A stretch of 64,000 nt of DNA from Belnapia rosea (GTDB lineage: Bacteria > Pseudomonadota > Alphaproteobacteria > Acetobacterales > Acetobacteraceae), in the NCBI RefSeq assembly GCF_900101615.1, contig NZ_FMZX01000018.1:1-64000 (forward strand), read 5' to 3'. This document shows positions 43,055-53,810 of this stretch, piece after piece. Numbering within the stretch: position 1 is the first letter of the stretch; each line of letters begins with the position of its first letter. The notes beneath the pieces were generated by a model that was given only the letters and a program-made list of their open reading frames with translations, was not told where the DNA came from and ran no database searches. Position numbers and translations under genes: made by a program.

Positions 43055-44172
43055 GCCGCTCGCTTCCGCCCGGCGGCACCATCGGCATCCTGGGTGGCGG
43101 CCAGCTCGGCCGGATGTCGGCCATGGCGGCGGCGCGGCTCGGTTATCGTTGCCATGTCTATGCCCCCGAGGCGGAAAGCCCCGGGATGCAGGTGGCCGCC
43201 GCTGCGACCGTCGCACCGTACGAGGATGACGCGGCCCTCACCCGCTTTGCGGCCGCGGTCGATGTCGTCACCTTCGAATTCGAGAATATCCCCGCCGAGA
43301 CGCTGGCGACGCTCGCCCCTCTTGCCCCTTGCCGCCCTGGCGTCGAGGTGCTGCGGGTCTGCCAGGACCGGCTGGCCGAAAAGGATTTCCTCCAGCGCGC
43401 CGGAGTACCGGTGGCACCCTGGCGGGCGGTCGAGGATCTCGCCGGGCTCGAGGCGGCGATCGCCGTGATCGGCCTGCCTGCGGTGCTGAAGACAACACGG
43501 CTCGGTTATGACGGGCGCGGCCAGGCCGTGATCCGCCATCCCGGGGAGGCAGCCGCCGCCTTTGCCCGGCTGGCACCGAAGCCGCTGATCCTCGAAGCCT
43601 TCGTCCCCTTCGTGGCCGAGGTCTCCGCCATTGCCGCCCGCGGCGAGGATGGCGCTGCAGCAGTTTATGACGCGGTCGAGAATCGGCACCGCGACCACAT
43701 CCTCGATCTGAGCTTCGCTCCGGCCCGGCTGCCGGCACCGGTCGCGGAGGCTGCGCGGGGCCATGCGCAGCGGGTGGCGGAGGCGCTCGGCTTGGTCGGC
43801 GTGCTGGCGCTCGAGATGTTCCTGCTACCAGATGGCCAGCTGCTGGGGAACGAGATTGCCCCGCGGCCTCATAATTCCGGCCATTGGACCATGGACGGGT
43901 GCGCTGCCAGCCAGTTCGAGCAGCATGTTCGTGCCGTAGCCGGGTTGCCGCTCGCCTCACCGGCCCGGCATCACGATGTCGTCATGAAGAATCTGGTCGG
44001 GCCGGATGGGCTGGCACGCTGGCCGGCCCTGCTGCGCACCACCGATGTCGTGCCCCACTGGTACGGCAAGTCGGAGGCTCGCTCCGGCCGAAAACTCGGC
44101 CATGCCAATCGGTTGTTGGCCCTTGGCAGCCTCTCTACCCTCGAGGATGAAGCGGCCCTGCGCGGGCTGTGA
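43051..44172 (+). CDS. purK: 5-(carboxyamino)imidazole ribonucleotide synthase
   Basis: PurK, an ATP-grasp ligase, makes N5-CAIR from AIR, bicarbonate and ATP. The 373-residue protein has [25 protein letters not shown] at 8-32, [13 protein letters not shown] near 73, [14 protein letters not shown] near 148, and [26 protein letters not shown] near 270 (metal/ATP site). The start GTG overlaps the purE stop. The C-terminus ends with the usual GHANRLL-type segment. Confidence 0.96.
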   Translation: MSRSLPPGGTIGILGGGQLGRMSAMAAARLGYRCHVYAPEAESPGMQVAAAATVAPYEDDAALTRFAAAVDVVTFEFENIPAETLATLAPLAPCRPGVEVLRVCQDRLAEKDFLQRAGVPVAPWRAVEDLAGLEAAIAVIGLPAVLKTTRLGYDGRGQAVIRHPGEAAAAFARLAPKPLILEAFVPFVAEVSAIAARGEDGAAAVYDAVENRHRDHILDLSFAPARLPAPVAEAARGHAQRVAEALGLVGVLALEMFLLPDGQLLGNEIAPRPHNSGHWTMDGCAASQFEQHVRAVAGLPLASPARHHDVVMKNLVGPDGLARWPALLRTTDVVPHWYGKSEARSGRKLGHANRLLALGSLSTLEDEAALRGL

Positions 44173-44191
44173 CGTATTTGCCATCCCACGC

Positions 44192-44209
44192 TGTGGCACG
44201 TCTGCCACA
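44192..44209. promoter_or_regulatory. Inverted repeat TGTGGC-N6-GCCACA upstream of first OmpA gene
   Basis: TGTGGC (44192-44197) and GCCACA (44204-44209) form a perfect dyad with a six-base spacer, 155 bases before the ATG. The same dyad with the same spacing lies 147 bases before the second OmpA gene. This suggests a common regulator binding site. Confidence 0.55.
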
Positions 44210-44346
44210 TCGATGCGGAATTGGTTGGGAACCCGATGCAGGTATGCGCTTGCGGTGCTAGGTTCCCTGGACGCAGCGCTGTCGCCGCCTCAACTTCGCG
44301 GTAGGGCGTGGCGACACAGGCGTTTTTTGATCGAGGAGAGATTTCG

Positions 44347-45393
44347 ATGACCCTCAGGAAGGCCCTTCTGGCCGCGACGGTGCTGGCGTTGCCGGTCGCC
44401 GCGCAGGCGCAGCCGGTCTCCGGCCTCTATATCGGGGCCGGCGGTGGTCTGAACATCCACCAGGATTCGAACAACAACGGCGTCAAGACGAAGTTCGACG
44501 ACATCGGCGCCGTTGGCCTGGCATCCATCGGCTGGGGCTTCGGCAACGGTCTCCGCGCGGAGATCGAGGGCAGCTTCCGCAGCAACGACATCCGCAGCCT
44601 GAACGGCGGTGGCCGCACCGGTAACAGCGGCTACTTCCGCAACTATGCCGCGATGGCGAATGTCCTCTATGACTTCAACCTCGGCCTGCCGGTCATCCCG
44701 TATCTCGGCGTCGGCGTCGGCTATGGCTGGGTGGATGTGGACAAGGCGAACATCGCCGGCCCCGGCGGCAGCCGCTACCGGATCGAGGACGTCGATGGCA
44801 ACCTCGCCTATCAGGGCATTGCCGGCATGGCCTTCGCGCTGCCGGTTCCCGGCCTGGCGCTGACCGCCGAGTACCGCTTCTTCGGTACGCTTGAGCCGAA
44901 GCTGAACATCGACCGCACCAGCGTCGTGGGCGCTCCGGGCGGCACCTACAAGCCGACCAACTACAACCACAGCGCGCTGATCGGCATTCGCTATGCCTTC
45001 AACACGCCGGTTGCCCCGCCGCCGCCGGCCCCGGTGCCGCCGGTGACGACGGCGCCCGAGGTGGCCCGTACCTACCTGGTGTTCTTCGACTGGGATCGTG
45101 CGGACCTGACCGACCGCGCCCGGCAGATCATCTCCGAGGCCGCCGGCGCCGCCCGCCGCGTCTCCTCGACCCGCATCGAAGTGGCCGGCCATGCCGACCG
45201 CTCGGGCACCCCGCAGTACAACCAGCGCCTGTCGCAGCGCCGCGCCGATGCGGTTGCGGCCGAGCTGGTTCGCCAGGGCGTGAGCCGGAACGAGATCGCG
45301 GTCACCGCCTTCGGCGAGAGCCGCCCGCTGGTTCCGACCGCCGATGGCGTGCGCGAGCCGCAGAACCGCCGCGTCGAGATCGTGCTGCGCTAA
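44347..45393 (+). CDS. OmpA-family outer-membrane protein, copy 1
   Basis: This 348-residue protein has a signal peptide (MTLRKALLAATVLALPVAAQA) and an N-terminal eight-strand-type barrel (about 23-220, starting QPVSGLYIGAGGGLN, with ASIGWGFGNGLRAEIEG and LTAEYRFFG). A Pro-rich linker (PVAPPPPAPVPPV) leads to a C-terminal OmpA peptidoglycan domain (about 240-348). The domain shows EVAGHADRSG, with the diaminopimelate-binding Asp, and NQRLSQRRADAV, with the Arg. It anchors the outer membrane to peptidoglycan. It ends at a strong terminator. Confidence 0.93.
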   Translation: MTLRKALLAATVLALPVAAQAQPVSGLYIGAGGGLNIHQDSNNNGVKTKFDDIGAVGLASIGWGFGNGLRAEIEGSFRSNDIRSLNGGGRTGNSGYFRNYAAMANVLYDFNLGLPVIPYLGVGVGYGWVDVDKANIAGPGGSRYRIEDVDGNLAYQGIAGMAFALPVPGLALTAEYRFFGTLEPKLNIDRTSVVGAPGGTYKPTNYNHSALIGIRYAFNTPVAPPPPAPVPPVTTAPEVARTYLVFFDWDRADLTDRARQIISEAAGAARRVSSTRIEVAGHADRSGTPQYNQRLSQRRADAVAAELVRQGVSRNEIAVTAFGESRPLVPTADGVREPQNRRVEIVLR

Positions 45394-45422
45394 GCGGCAC
45401 CTTCTCCTCTCGGAGACAAGGA

Positions 45423-45450
45423 AGGGGCGCCTCCGGGCGCCCCTTTTTTT
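45423..45450 (+). terminator. Intrinsic terminator after first OmpA gene
   Basis: GGGGCGCC (45424-45431), loop TCCG, GGCGCCCC (45436-45443), then seven T. The design is nearly identical to the terminator of the second OmpA gene. Confidence 0.95.
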
Positions 45451-45509
45451 GTGCCTGGATGCCTGTCCTGCGACAAAACCCCGCCTTCAGTCTCGCCACG
45501 TAACTGAAC

Positions 45510-45527
45510 TGTGGCTTGGCTGCCACA
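45510..45527. promoter_or_regulatory. Inverted repeat TGTGGC-N6-GCCACA upstream of second OmpA gene
   Basis: TGTGGC (45510-45515) and GCCACA (45522-45527) are part of a longer 8-bp dyad, ACTGTGGC and GCCACAGT. It lies at nearly the same distance from the ATG as in the first copy, although the spacer sequence differs. Confidence 0.55.
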
Positions 45528-45656
45528 GTGCTGCAGGTCGCGTTTTCGGCACTGAACTGCGCCCCAAATTTATTCTTCATGTCAGGGAACGCAGCCCGCG
45601 TCCGAACCGGATGGCCGGTCCCCGACGGGATGTGTCTCTTGCTTGGAGCAATAGGA

Positions 45657-46826
45657 ATGAGTCTCAAAAGGGCCCTGCTGGCCACCGCCCTGGTGTCGGC
45701 TCCCTTGCTGGCATCGATCAGCACCGCCAGCGCTCAGCCGGTGACCGGCCTCTACATCGGCGTCGGTGCCGGTGCGAACTGGGTCAACAACCCGGCGAAG
45801 GTTGATCTCAGCGGCGATGTCCAGGCGGGCAATTTCGGCTTGCCGGAGAACACCCGCATCAACAATGTCGGCAAGCTCAACTTCGATCTGGGCTGGACCG
45901 GCGTCGCCAGCATCGGCTGGGGCTTCGGCAACGGGTTCCGGGCCGAAATCGAGGGCAACTTCCGCGAGAACCAGGTCGACAGCATCCGTGGCTTCGGTCT
46001 GGCGCCTGTCGGCCGTACCGGTGGCTTCCAGCGCACCTACGGCGTGATGGCGAACGTCTTCTACGACTTTGACTTCGCCAATTTCGGCCTCGGCCAGAGC
46101 ATCTTCCAGCCCTATGTCGGCGTCGGCGCGGGTTATGCCTGGACCGATTGGGGCAACATCCGTGGCCAGAGCGCCAATGGCCTGGTCATCCACTCGAACG
46201 ACGACAATGGCCAGTTCGCCTATCAGGGCATCGTCGGCGTGGCGACCCCGCTCACCTGGCTTGGCGTTACCGGCCTGACGCTGACGGCGGAATACCGCTT
46301 CTTCGGCACCCTCCAGCCGGAGCAGTTCACCACCATCAGCACCCCGCAGGGCCAGGTCGTCTCCGCGGGCAAGGTCGAGTCGGACAACTACAACCACTCG
46401 GTCCTGCTTGGCGTTCGCTACGCGCTGTTCCAGCCGCCGCCGGCCCCGCCGCCGGTCGTCGCCGCTCCGCCGACGGCCGCCCCGGCCCCGGCCCCGGCCC
46501 GCACCTACCTCGTGTTCTTCGACTGGGATCGGGCGGACCTCACCACCCGCGCCCGCGAGATCATCAGCGAGGCGGCGCAGAACTCCCGCCGCGTGCAGGC
46601 GACGCGCATCGAAGTGGCCGGCCATGCCGACCGCTCCGGCACGCCGCAGTACAACCAGCGCCTCTCCGAGCGGCGTGCCCAGGCCGTTGCCGCCGAGCTG
46701 GTGGCCCAGGGCATCAGCCGCAACGAGATCAGCGTGACGGCTTTCGGCGAGAGCCGCCCGCTGGTCCCGACCGCGGATGGCGTGCGCGAGCCGCAGAACC
46801 GCCGCGTCGAGATCGTGCTGCGCTAA
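45657..46826 (+). CDS. OmpA-family outer-membrane protein, copy 2
   Basis: This 389-residue paralogue of the preceding gene has signal peptide MSLKRALLATALVSAPLLAS...ASA, barrel start QPVTGLYIGVGAGANW, ASIGWGFGNGFRAEIEG, a longer barrel than copy 1, and a Pro/Ala-rich linker (PPPAPPPVVAAPPTA). Its OmpA domain is almost identical to copy 1; the last 30 or so residues through TADGVREPQNRRVEIVLR are the same. GGAGCAATAGGA precedes the ATG. Tandem duplication with divergent barrels and a conserved wall-binding domain is evident. Confidence 0.93.
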   Translation: MSLKRALLATALVSAPLLASISTASAQPVTGLYIGVGAGANWVNNPAKVDLSGDVQAGNFGLPENTRINNVGKLNFDLGWTGVASIGWGFGNGFRAEIEGNFRENQVDSIRGFGLAPVGRTGGFQRTYGVMANVFYDFDFANFGLGQSIFQPYVGVGAGYAWTDWGNIRGQSANGLVIHSNDDNGQFAYQGIVGVATPLTWLGVTGLTLTAEYRFFGTLQPEQFTTISTPQGQVVSAGKVESDNYNHSVLLGVRYALFQPPPAPPPVVAAPPTAAPAPAPARTYLVFFDWDRADLTTRAREIISEAAQNSRRVQATRIEVAGHADRSGTPQYNQRLSERRAQAVAAELVAQGISRNEISVTAFGESRPLVPTADGVREPQNRRVEIVLR

Positions 46827-46853
46827 GCAGCACCGTCCAGGCAGGAACAGGAA

Positions 46854-46878
46854 GGGGCGCCCTCGGGCGCCCCTTTTC
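46854..46878 (+). terminator. Intrinsic terminator after second OmpA gene
   Basis: GGGGCGCC (46854-46861), loop CTCG, GGCGCCCC (46866-46873), then TTTT. It has the same stem as the first OmpA terminator. Confidence 0.92.
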
Positions 46879-46958
46879 TATATCAGCTCTATGTCAGCGG
46901 AGATGCTGGCGCCCTGGTCCTTGAAGCGTCACCCGGACACCGCGGCAGTGATTGGTGG

Positions 46959-47954
46959 CTACAAGAAATCCAGCAGCATCGCCACCAGCGGCTTGTCCGC
47001 CGGCGGCATGGCATAGCCGCCCATCTGCTGCGGCCGGACCCAGGCCAGTGCTTGCCCCTCCACCGGCCGTATGGTCCCGCCCCATTTGCGGCAGAGATAG
47101 AGCGGCATCATGAGGTGGAAAGCCTCGTAGCCATGAGAGGCGAAGGTGAAGGGCGCGAGGCAGCTCTCGCTGACATCGATGTCGAGCTCCTCCTTGAGCT
47201 CGCGGATCAGCGCCGCCTCCGGACTCTCGCCCGGCTTCACCTTGCCGCCGGGGAACTCCCATAACCCCGCCAGCGGCTTGCCTTCCGGCCGGCGGGCCAG
47301 CAGCACCCGACCATCCGCATCGACCAGCGCCACGGCGGCGACGAGCAGGATGGGCTTCTCCACCCGCGGGGTTTCCGGCGGGGGCGCCAGCAGGGCCTCC
47401 CGCCCGGCACGGAACAGGCGCACCGGCATCGGTCCGCCACGGGAGATAAAGGTCTGCATCGCCTCTCCGGCCGGCTGCAGACCAACACGCTGCAACACCG
47501 CCGCCGAGCGCGCATTGTCCTTCAGCGCGCTGGCATGGATGCCGGTGAGGCCGAGTGTCTCCAGCGCCCAGCGGCAGAGGGCCGCAGCCGCTTCCGTCGC
47601 CACGCCATGGCCCCAGAATTTCCGCCCGACCCAGTAGCCGAGCTCGGCCTGTTTGCGATCCGAATCGAGGGTCAGCGCCACGCAGCCGACCAGCCGTTCA
47701 ACCGGCCCCTCGGATCCGTCCTCCTCGCCGACGATTGCCAGGTGCCAGGCGTCCCCGGCCGCGATCTGTGCCCAGGTGGAGCGGACCCACTCCTCGGCGC
47801 GCGCGAGCTCATAGGGATATCGGACGCGAGCGAGGTTCTTCGCCACCTCCCAGTCATTCACCAGGCGATGCAGCGCCGTGGCATCCTCGGCCCTGAGCAC
47901 GCGAAGGATCAGGCGCTCCGTACGCAGCGGCGGAAAATCGGGCGGCGATGTCAC
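46959..47954 (-). CDS. Bifunctional GNAT acetyltransferase / NUDIX (MutT-like) pyrophosphohydrolase
   Basis: This 331-residue fusion has a RimJ/RimL-type GNAT domain (about 8-175: [39 protein letters not shown] for acetyl-CoA binding, [12 protein letters not shown]). A MutT-like NUDIX domain follows (about 200-331) with box [24 protein letters not shown]. In the box, the last Gly of the consensus REUxEExGU is Asp, as in other (deoxy)nucleoside triphosphatases of this group. The start is GTG at 47954. MutT hydrolyses 8-oxo-dGTP; why it is joined to an acetyltransferase is unknown, though the fusion recurs in Alphaproteobacteria. Confidence 0.88.
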   Translation of the reverse strand: MTSPPDFPPLRTERLILRVLRAEDATALHRLVNDWEVAKNLARVRYPYELARAEEWVRSTWAQIAAGDAWHLAIVGEEDGSEGPVERLVGCVALTLDSDRKQAELGYWVGRKFWGHGVATEAAAALCRWALETLGLTGIHASALKDNARSAAVLQRVGLQPAGEAMQTFISRGGPMPVRLFRAGREALLAPPPETPRVEKPILLVAAVALVDADGRVLLARRPEGKPLAGLWEFPGGKVKPGESPEAALIRELKEELDIDVSESCLAPFTFASHGYEAFHLMMPLYLCRKWGGTIRPVEGQALAWVRPQQMGGYAMPPADKPLVAMLLDFL

Positions 47955-48036
47955 GATGGCAGGGGACCCCGGTGACGGTTGCGACAGGACGCTTCGGCCG
48001 GGATGGGTCAGGCCAGGATCACCGCGGAGAGGCGGC

Positions 48037-48112
<76 letters not shown>

Positions 48113-48271
48113 GTACCAGACCAGCGGGCTTGGGGTCCCGCAGGGCGCGCTAGATGCCCCCGCTAGAACGCGAAGTCAAGCCCGCTTGTCCGGCGGCTGG
48201 CCCGTCTTTAGGTTGCGCCCGCGTTCCCACGGCTCCGTCCCAAAGCCCCATTCTCAATCAAGGTCATCGGC

Positions 48272-48583
48272 ATGTTCCTGGATGTGGTGTTCTTCCTGGC
48301 CGGCGCTGTGCTGGACCTGCTCTGGTGGGCGGTGATGCTCGCCGTGGTGGTCCAGCTGCTGGTCAATTTCGGCGTACTCGACACCCGCAACCGCATCGTC
48401 TGGACCATCGCGGATTTTCTCTACCGGGTGACGGAGCCACTTTTCGGCCGTGTGCGCCGCGTGCTGCCGAATTTCGGTCCGGTCGATCTCTCGCCGCTGG
48501 TGGTGCTGCTGCTGATCACTGCCTGCCAGATGCTGCTCGGCGCCATCCGCCGTTCGCTGCTGGTCAACGGGATGTATTTTTGA
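48272..48583 (+). CDS. YggT family membrane protein
   Basis: This 103-residue protein has two main hydrophobic regions (FFLAGAVLDLLWWAVMLAVVVQLL near 7-30, and SPLVVLLLITACQMLLGAI near 74-92) separated by the YggT motif (TIADFLYRVTEPLFGRVRRVLPNFGPVDLSP). YggT proteins are implicated in osmotic tolerance and cell-division factor placement. Its stop overlaps the start of the DUF167 gene, a very common pairing. Confidence 0.9.
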   Translation: MFLDVVFFLAGAVLDLLWWAVMLAVVVQLLVNFGVLDTRNRIVWTIADFLYRVTEPLFGRVRRVLPNFGPVDLSPLVVLLLITACQMLLGAIRRSLLVNGMYF

Positions 48584-48888
48584 GTGATGGCTGGTGGCGG
48601 CCGGGCCAGGACGGCCTCACCCTTCGGGTGAAGGTGCAGCCCCGGGCACGGCGCCGAGCTATCGGCGGCCTGGCGCCGGGCGTGGATGGACCTCGCCTCC
48701 GTCTTGCCGTCACTGAGGCGGCCGAGGATGGGCGGGCGAACCGTGCCGTCTGCGCCGTGCTCGCCGAGGCGCTTGGCCTGCCCGCCTCCTCCGTCACCGT
48801 GCTGCAGGGCATGACGGCGCGCGAGAAGCTGCTGCAGGTGGCCGGCGACCCGGCGGTGCTGGCCACGAAGCTGAAGGAACTGGCATGA
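48580..48888 (+). CDS. DUF167 (YggU) family protein
   Basis: This 102-residue protein starts at a TTG overlapping the yggT stop (TTGA, 48580-48583); no better start exists upstream or nearby. Family motifs are [17 protein letters not shown] near 15-31, [46 protein letters not shown]. The fold is a small alpha/beta domain of unknown function. It overlaps folD by ATGA, giving a coupled yggT-yggU-folD order. Confidence 0.88.
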   Translation: MSDGWWRPGQDGLTLRVKVQPRARRRAIGGLAPGVDGPRLRLAVTEAAEDGRANRAVCAVLAEALGLPASSVTVLQGMTAREKLLQVAGDPAVLATKLKELA

Positions 48889-49739
48889 CCGCAACCATCA
48901 TCGACGGCAAGGCCGTGGCGGAACGGCTGCGCGCCGGCCTCGCCGAACGGATCGCCGCCCTGCCCTTCCGCCCGGGCCTCCGCGTCGTCCGCATCGGCGA
49001 TGATCCGGCGAGCGGCGTCTATGTCCGCAACAAGGACCGCGCCGCCATGGCCGCCGGCTTCGACAGTGCGACCATCCACCTGCCGGCGGAGACCAGCGAG
49101 GCGACCCTGCTTGCGCTGATCGCCCGGCTGAATGCCGACCCGGCGGTGGATGGTATCCTGGTGCAGCTCCCCCTGCCGTCGCAGATCCGCGCCGATGCGG
49201 TCATCGCCGCCGTGGATCCCGCAAAGGATGTCGACGGCTTCCACCCGATCAATGCCGGGCGCCTCGCCAGCCGTCAGCCCGGCCTCATCCCCTGCACGCC
49301 GAAGGGGGTGATGCATCTGCTGCGCGAGGCGGGGGCGACGTTGCCCGGCGCCCGTGCCGTGGTGCTCGGCCGCAGCCAGATCGTCGGCCGGCCGATGCTG
49401 CAATTGCTGCTGGCGGCCGATTGCACCGTCACAGTCGTGCACTCCCGCACCCGCGACCTTCCCGCTGAATGCCGGCGGGCGGAGATCTTGGTGGCCGCCG
49501 TCGGCCAGCCGGCGCTGGTGCGTGGCGACTGGATCGCCGAGGGCGCCATCGTCATCGATGTCGGCATCAACCGCGGCGCCGACGGCAAGCTGATCGGCGA
49601 TGTCGCCTTCGCCGAGGCACTGCCGCGGGCCGCGGCCATCACCCCTGTGCCGGGCGGCGTCGGGCCGATGACCATCGCCTGCCTACTTGAGAACACCTTG
49701 GAGGCAGCGCTCGCGCGGCGGAGCCTGCCCGCGGAGTAA
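48885..49739 (+). CDS. folD: Methylene-tetrahydrofolate dehydrogenase/cyclohydrolase
   Basis: FolD interconverts methylene-, methenyl- and formyl-THF. The 284-residue protein shows [15 protein letters not shown] near residues 46-60 (catalytic Lys in the YxxxK-like motif), [12 protein letters not shown] near 90, [14 protein letters not shown] near 112, the NADP loop [13 protein letters not shown] near 157 and [20 protein letters not shown] near 255. All are conserved. It starts within the DUF167 stop and precedes the EamA gene by five bases. Confidence 0.96.
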   Translation: MTATIIDGKAVAERLRAGLAERIAALPFRPGLRVVRIGDDPASGVYVRNKDRAAMAAGFDSATIHLPAETSEATLLALIARLNADPAVDGILVQLPLPSQIRADAVIAAVDPAKDVDGFHPINAGRLASRQPGLIPCTPKGVMHLLREAGATLPGARAVVLGRSQIVGRPMLQLLLAADCTVTVVHSRTRDLPAECRRAEILVAAVGQPALVRGDWIAEGAIVIDVGINRGADGKLIGDVAFAEALPRAAAITPVPGGVGPMTIACLLENTLEAALARRSLPAE

Positions 49740-49744
49740 CTCCC

Positions 49745-50602
49745 TTGGCGGGTTTCGGCCTCGGCCTGCTCTTCGTCACGATCTGGGCCTCGGCCTTCAC
49801 CGCCATCAAGGGGCTGGTGCCGGAATGGCCGCCGCTCTGGGCGCTGGCCGTGCGCTTCTGCCTGGTGGCGCTGCTCCTCGGCGGGGTGCTGGCCTGGCGC
49901 GGGCTGCGCTGGCCGGGGCGCCCGGACGGGTGGCGGCTGGCGGCGATGGGAGTGTTCGGCTCGGCTGGCTACCTGGCCGGCGCCTGGCTTGCCTCGCTGA
50001 CCCTGCCCTCGGGGCTGGTGGCGCTGCTCTCCGCCACCGCGCCGCTTTTCGTCGCAATGGGCGAGGTGGCCTTCCTCGGCCGCCGGGTGCCGGCAATGGC
50101 CTGGGCGGGGCTTGGCCTTGGCTGGCTTGGCGTTGCGGTGCTCGGCGCCGGGCGCGGGGCGACGGGGTTCGAGCTGCATGGGGTGCTGCTGGCCCTGGGC
50201 GGCGCGCTGTCCCAGGCAACGGGCATTCTGGTCTTCGCCCCGGCGCGGGGACGGGTCGATGCCTGGACAGCCAATGCGGTCCAGGCAGCGGTCGCTGCCC
50301 TGGTGCTTATCGGCCTCGCCGGCCTGATCGAGACCCGCCTGCCCGGCCCTCCCAGTGCGGTGGCGATCGCCTCCCTCGCCTATGGCGTGGTGGTGGTCGG
50401 CATCGGCGGCTATGCGCTCTACTTCACCATGTTGAAGCGCCTGCCGCCGGCGACCGCCTCGGCGCTGCAGCTGCTGGCCCCGCCCGTCGCTGCCCTGCTG
50501 GGCTGGGGGCTGCTCGGCGAGGTGCTGGGCTGGACGGATGTGGCCGGCGGCCTGGTGACGCTGGCCGGCCTCGCCCTGCTGTTCCGGGCCCGCACCAGCT
50601 GA
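49745..50602 (+). CDS. EamA (DMT superfamily) transporter
   Basis: This 285-residue protein has ten predicted helices in two EamA repeats (starting FGLGLLFVTIWASAFTAIKGLV and, near residue 150, HGVLLALGGALSQATGILVF). Such carriers export metabolites or amino acids. The start is TTG at 49745, with GGAG nine bases upstream inside the folD end; no ATG lies near. It is co-oriented with and nearly touches folD. The substrate is unknown. Confidence 0.85.
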   Translation: MAGFGLGLLFVTIWASAFTAIKGLVPEWPPLWALAVRFCLVALLLGGVLAWRGLRWPGRPDGWRLAAMGVFGSAGYLAGAWLASLTLPSGLVALLSATAPLFVAMGEVAFLGRRVPAMAWAGLGLGWLGVAVLGAGRGATGFELHGVLLALGGALSQATGILVFAPARGRVDAWTANAVQAAVAALVLIGLAGLIETRLPGPPSAVAIASLAYGVVVVGIGGYALYFTMLKRLPPATASALQLLAPPVAALLGWGLLGEVLGWTDVAGGLVTLAGLALLFRARTS

Positions 50603-50612
50603 GCCTCGGCGG

Positions 50613-50642
50613 TTGACGGGCACCATGACTCCCGTCTATAGG
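50613..50642 (+). promoter_or_regulatory. Promoter for rplU-rpmA
   Basis: TTGACG (50613-50618) and TATAGG (50637-50642) are 18 bases apart, a good housekeeping promoter. It leaves a leader of about 120 bases, which includes a GC-rich segment followed by five T (50666-50687) that might act as an attenuator. Confidence 0.65.
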
Positions 50643-50768
50643 CCTCGCCTCCCGGTGTCGCCCCTGGCCTCGCCGGCGGCCCTTTTTGGCCGATCCCATA
50701 CCGAACCCTTGCCCGGGGCAGCGCCGACCCCGGCCTTTGATCCTGGCGCGACCAGTTGAGGCCGCACG

Positions 50769-51086
50769 ATGACCTTCGCAGTGATCCGCACCGGCGGAAA
50801 GCAGTACCGGGTGACGCCGAACGCCCTGCTCACCGTCGAGAAGCTTGAGGCCGAGCCCGGCGCCACCGTCACCTTTCATGACGTTCTGGCCCTGGGTGGC
50901 GAAGCCGGCCTCACCCTCGGGGCGCCGACTGTCCCGGGCGCCAGCGTCACCGCCACGGTGGTGAAGCAGGCCCGCGGTGAGAAGGTGCTGATCCTGAAGA
51001 AGCGCCGCCGGCAGAACAGCCGCCGCAAGCGGGGCCATCGCCAGGACCTGACGGTCCTGCGTATCGCCGACATCGCCGCGGCCTGA
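50769..51086 (+). CDS. rplU: 50S ribosomal protein L21
   Basis: L21 (105 residues) binds 23S rRNA. The sequence starts [15 protein letters not shown], the universal L21 opening, followed by [24 protein letters not shown]. The basic block [19 protein letters not shown] lies near 74-92, then the TVLRI end. It is first in the usual rplU-rpmA-obgE order. Confidence 0.97.
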   Translation: MTFAVIRTGGKQYRVTPNALLTVEKLEAEPGATVTFHDVLALGGEAGLTLGAPTVPGASVTATVVKQARGEKVLILKKRRRQNSRRKRGHRQDLTVLRIADIAAA

Positions 51087-51105
51087 ACGAGAAGGAGATC
51101 TCTCC

Positions 51106-51375
51106 ATGGCACATAAGAAGGCAGGCGGCTCCTCCCGCAACGGGCGCGACAGCGCCGGCAAGCGCCTCGGCGTGAAGCTGTTCGGCGGTCAGGTCGTGCG
51201 CGCGGGCAACATCATCGTCACCCAGCGCGGCACGAAGATGCTGCCGGGCCGCAATGTCGGCGTCGGCCGCACCCATTCGCTGCATGCGATGGTCGATGGT
51301 ACGGTGAAGTTCGAGCGCAAGGCCGAGGGCCGCGTGCATGTCTCCGTGCTGCCGGTGGCCCAGGCTGCCGAATAA
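51106..51375 (+). CDS. rpmA: 50S ribosomal protein L27
   Basis: L27 (89 residues) reaches the peptidyl-transferase centre with its N-terminus. It starts [20 protein letters not shown] directly, so it does not need the N-terminal cleavage seen in Firmicutes. [24 protein letters not shown] and [15 protein letters not shown] are canonical. AGAAGGAGATC precedes the ATG. A terminator follows. Confidence 0.97.
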   Translation: MAHKKAGGSSRNGRDSAGKRLGVKLFGGQVVRAGNIIVTQRGTKMLPGRNVGVGRTHSLHAMVDGTVKFERKAEGRVHVSVLPVAQAAE

Positions 51376-51394
51376 GCCTCACCCGCAGCGGTGA

Positions 51395-52495
<1,101 letters not shown>

Positions 52496-52513
52496 CTGGC
52501 GCGGACGGGGGCC

Positions 52514-53737
52514 TTACCGCGCCCGCCGGCCCGGCAGCGCCAGCAGCCCACCCAGCGTGCCGATGACGGCCGCGAGCGGGCCGAAGCCGGCGAAGCCGTG
52601 CTGGGCGATCATCCAGCTGCCGAGCGCCGCGGCGCCAAGCCAGCCGATGCTGGCCGAGGTCACGTTGAGGCCAAGCACGGTGCCGCGCACCTCATCCGGC
52701 ACCTCGGCCAGCGCGGCCATCAGGCTCGGCCGGGCGATCGCGTTGACGAAGACATAGAAGAAGCCGAGCACGACGGAGACGCCGAGCCCAGGGCGCCAGC
52801 CGAACAGCAGGAGCGCCATCGCGGCCGAGCCGAACATCGCCCCGGCGAAGGTCAGACGCCGGCTCGGCAAGCGGTCCGCCAACTGGCCGCCCAGCACCAT
52901 GCCGAGAATGCTGCCCAGCGCGAAAACCGCCAGCGGCACCACCAATCCGCTGAGGGAGAGGCCATAGCTCGCCTGCAGGAAGGTGGCGAAGTAGACGGCG
53001 ATGAGGCCGTAGCAGATCCGCTCCGCCACCCCCATGGTCAGCAGCCGCAGCACCGGCCCGGTCAACGCCGACTTGGTCTGGCCGCCGGGCTGTGGGCGCA
53101 TGGCCGCCTCGACGGCCGCCGGGCGCCGTGTCGTCGCCCAGAGCGCGAGCCCGGCCAGCACGGCTACCCCGGCGACAACCTGGTTCACGCCGCGCCAGCC
53201 GAGCGAGGCGCCGATCCAGGCCGCCAGAGGCACGCCGAGCAACAGGGTGAGCGACTGCCCGGCCATCACCCAACCCAATGCCCGGCCACGCTGCCGATCC
53301 ACCACCCGGGCCGAGGCCTCGGTCATCAGCACGCCGGTGAAGGCGCCGGCGCAGCCGCCCGCCACCGTTACCCAAAGCGCCACCCAGAGAAAGCTGCCCG
53401 CCTCGGCGACGGCGAGCAGGCAGAGCGCCATCGCCACCGGTCCGCCGATCAGGAAGGGCCGCCGCCCCCAGCGGTCCGAGCCGGCCCCGGCCACCATCGA
53501 GGCGATGCCCCAGGACACCGAGGTCATCGCCATGAGGTTGCCGACCAGGGACAGGCTCGTGCCAAGATCTCGCGCCATCTCGAGCAGGAAGGGCGCCCGT
53601 GTGGTCCCGCTCGAGGAGGCGGCGAACATGCCGAAGCAGGCGGCGGCCAAAAGAGCCCAAGGCATGGGCGGTTGCCCGAGCGGCGGGGCGCCCTGGGCCG
53701 CCTCGCCAGGCGGGAGGGGCCGGCGGTGACGGGCCAT
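52514..53737 (-). CDS. Major facilitator superfamily transporter
   Basis: This 407-residue membrane protein has about twelve hydrophobic segments in two six-helix halves. The loop between helices 2 and 3 reads GAGSDRWGRRPFLIGG (MFS motif A, near 82), and the second-half equivalent is GGQLADRLPSRRLTF near 283. The N-terminal 25 residues are polar and Pro-rich. It is a single gene convergent with obgE. The substrate is unknown; drug or metabolite efflux is typical. Confidence 0.87.
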   Translation of the reverse strand: MARHRRPLPPGEAAQGAPPLGQPPMPWALLAAACFGMFAASSSGTTRAPFLLEMARDLGTSLSLVGNLMAMTSVSWGIASMVAGAGSDRWGRRPFLIGGPVAMALCLLAVAEAGSFLWVALWVTVAGGCAGAFTGVLMTEASARVVDRQRGRALGWVMAGQSLTLLLGVPLAAWIGASLGWRGVNQVVAGVAVLAGLALWATTRRPAAVEAAMRPQPGGQTKSALTGPVLRLLTMGVAERICYGLIAVYFATFLQASYGLSLSGLVVPLAVFALGSILGMVLGGQLADRLPSRRLTFAGAMFGSAAMALLLFGWRPGLGVSVVLGFFYVFVNAIARPSLMAALAEVPDEVRGTVLGLNVTSASIGWLGAAALGSWMIAQHGFAGFGPLAAVIGTLGGLLALPGRRAR

Positions 53738-53810
53738 GGCGTTTCCTTAATGGGTCCTGCGTCTGGCCGTCAGGATGCTGGCTTCCCGGCGAGGTGGCAA
53801 ACCGGCCGCG

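Noticed and set aside
44192-44209. Sigma-54 promoter (GG-GC elements) before the first OmpA gene
   Set aside because: The GG to GC distance is nine bases instead of the required twelve; the dyad explanation fits better and is duplicated.
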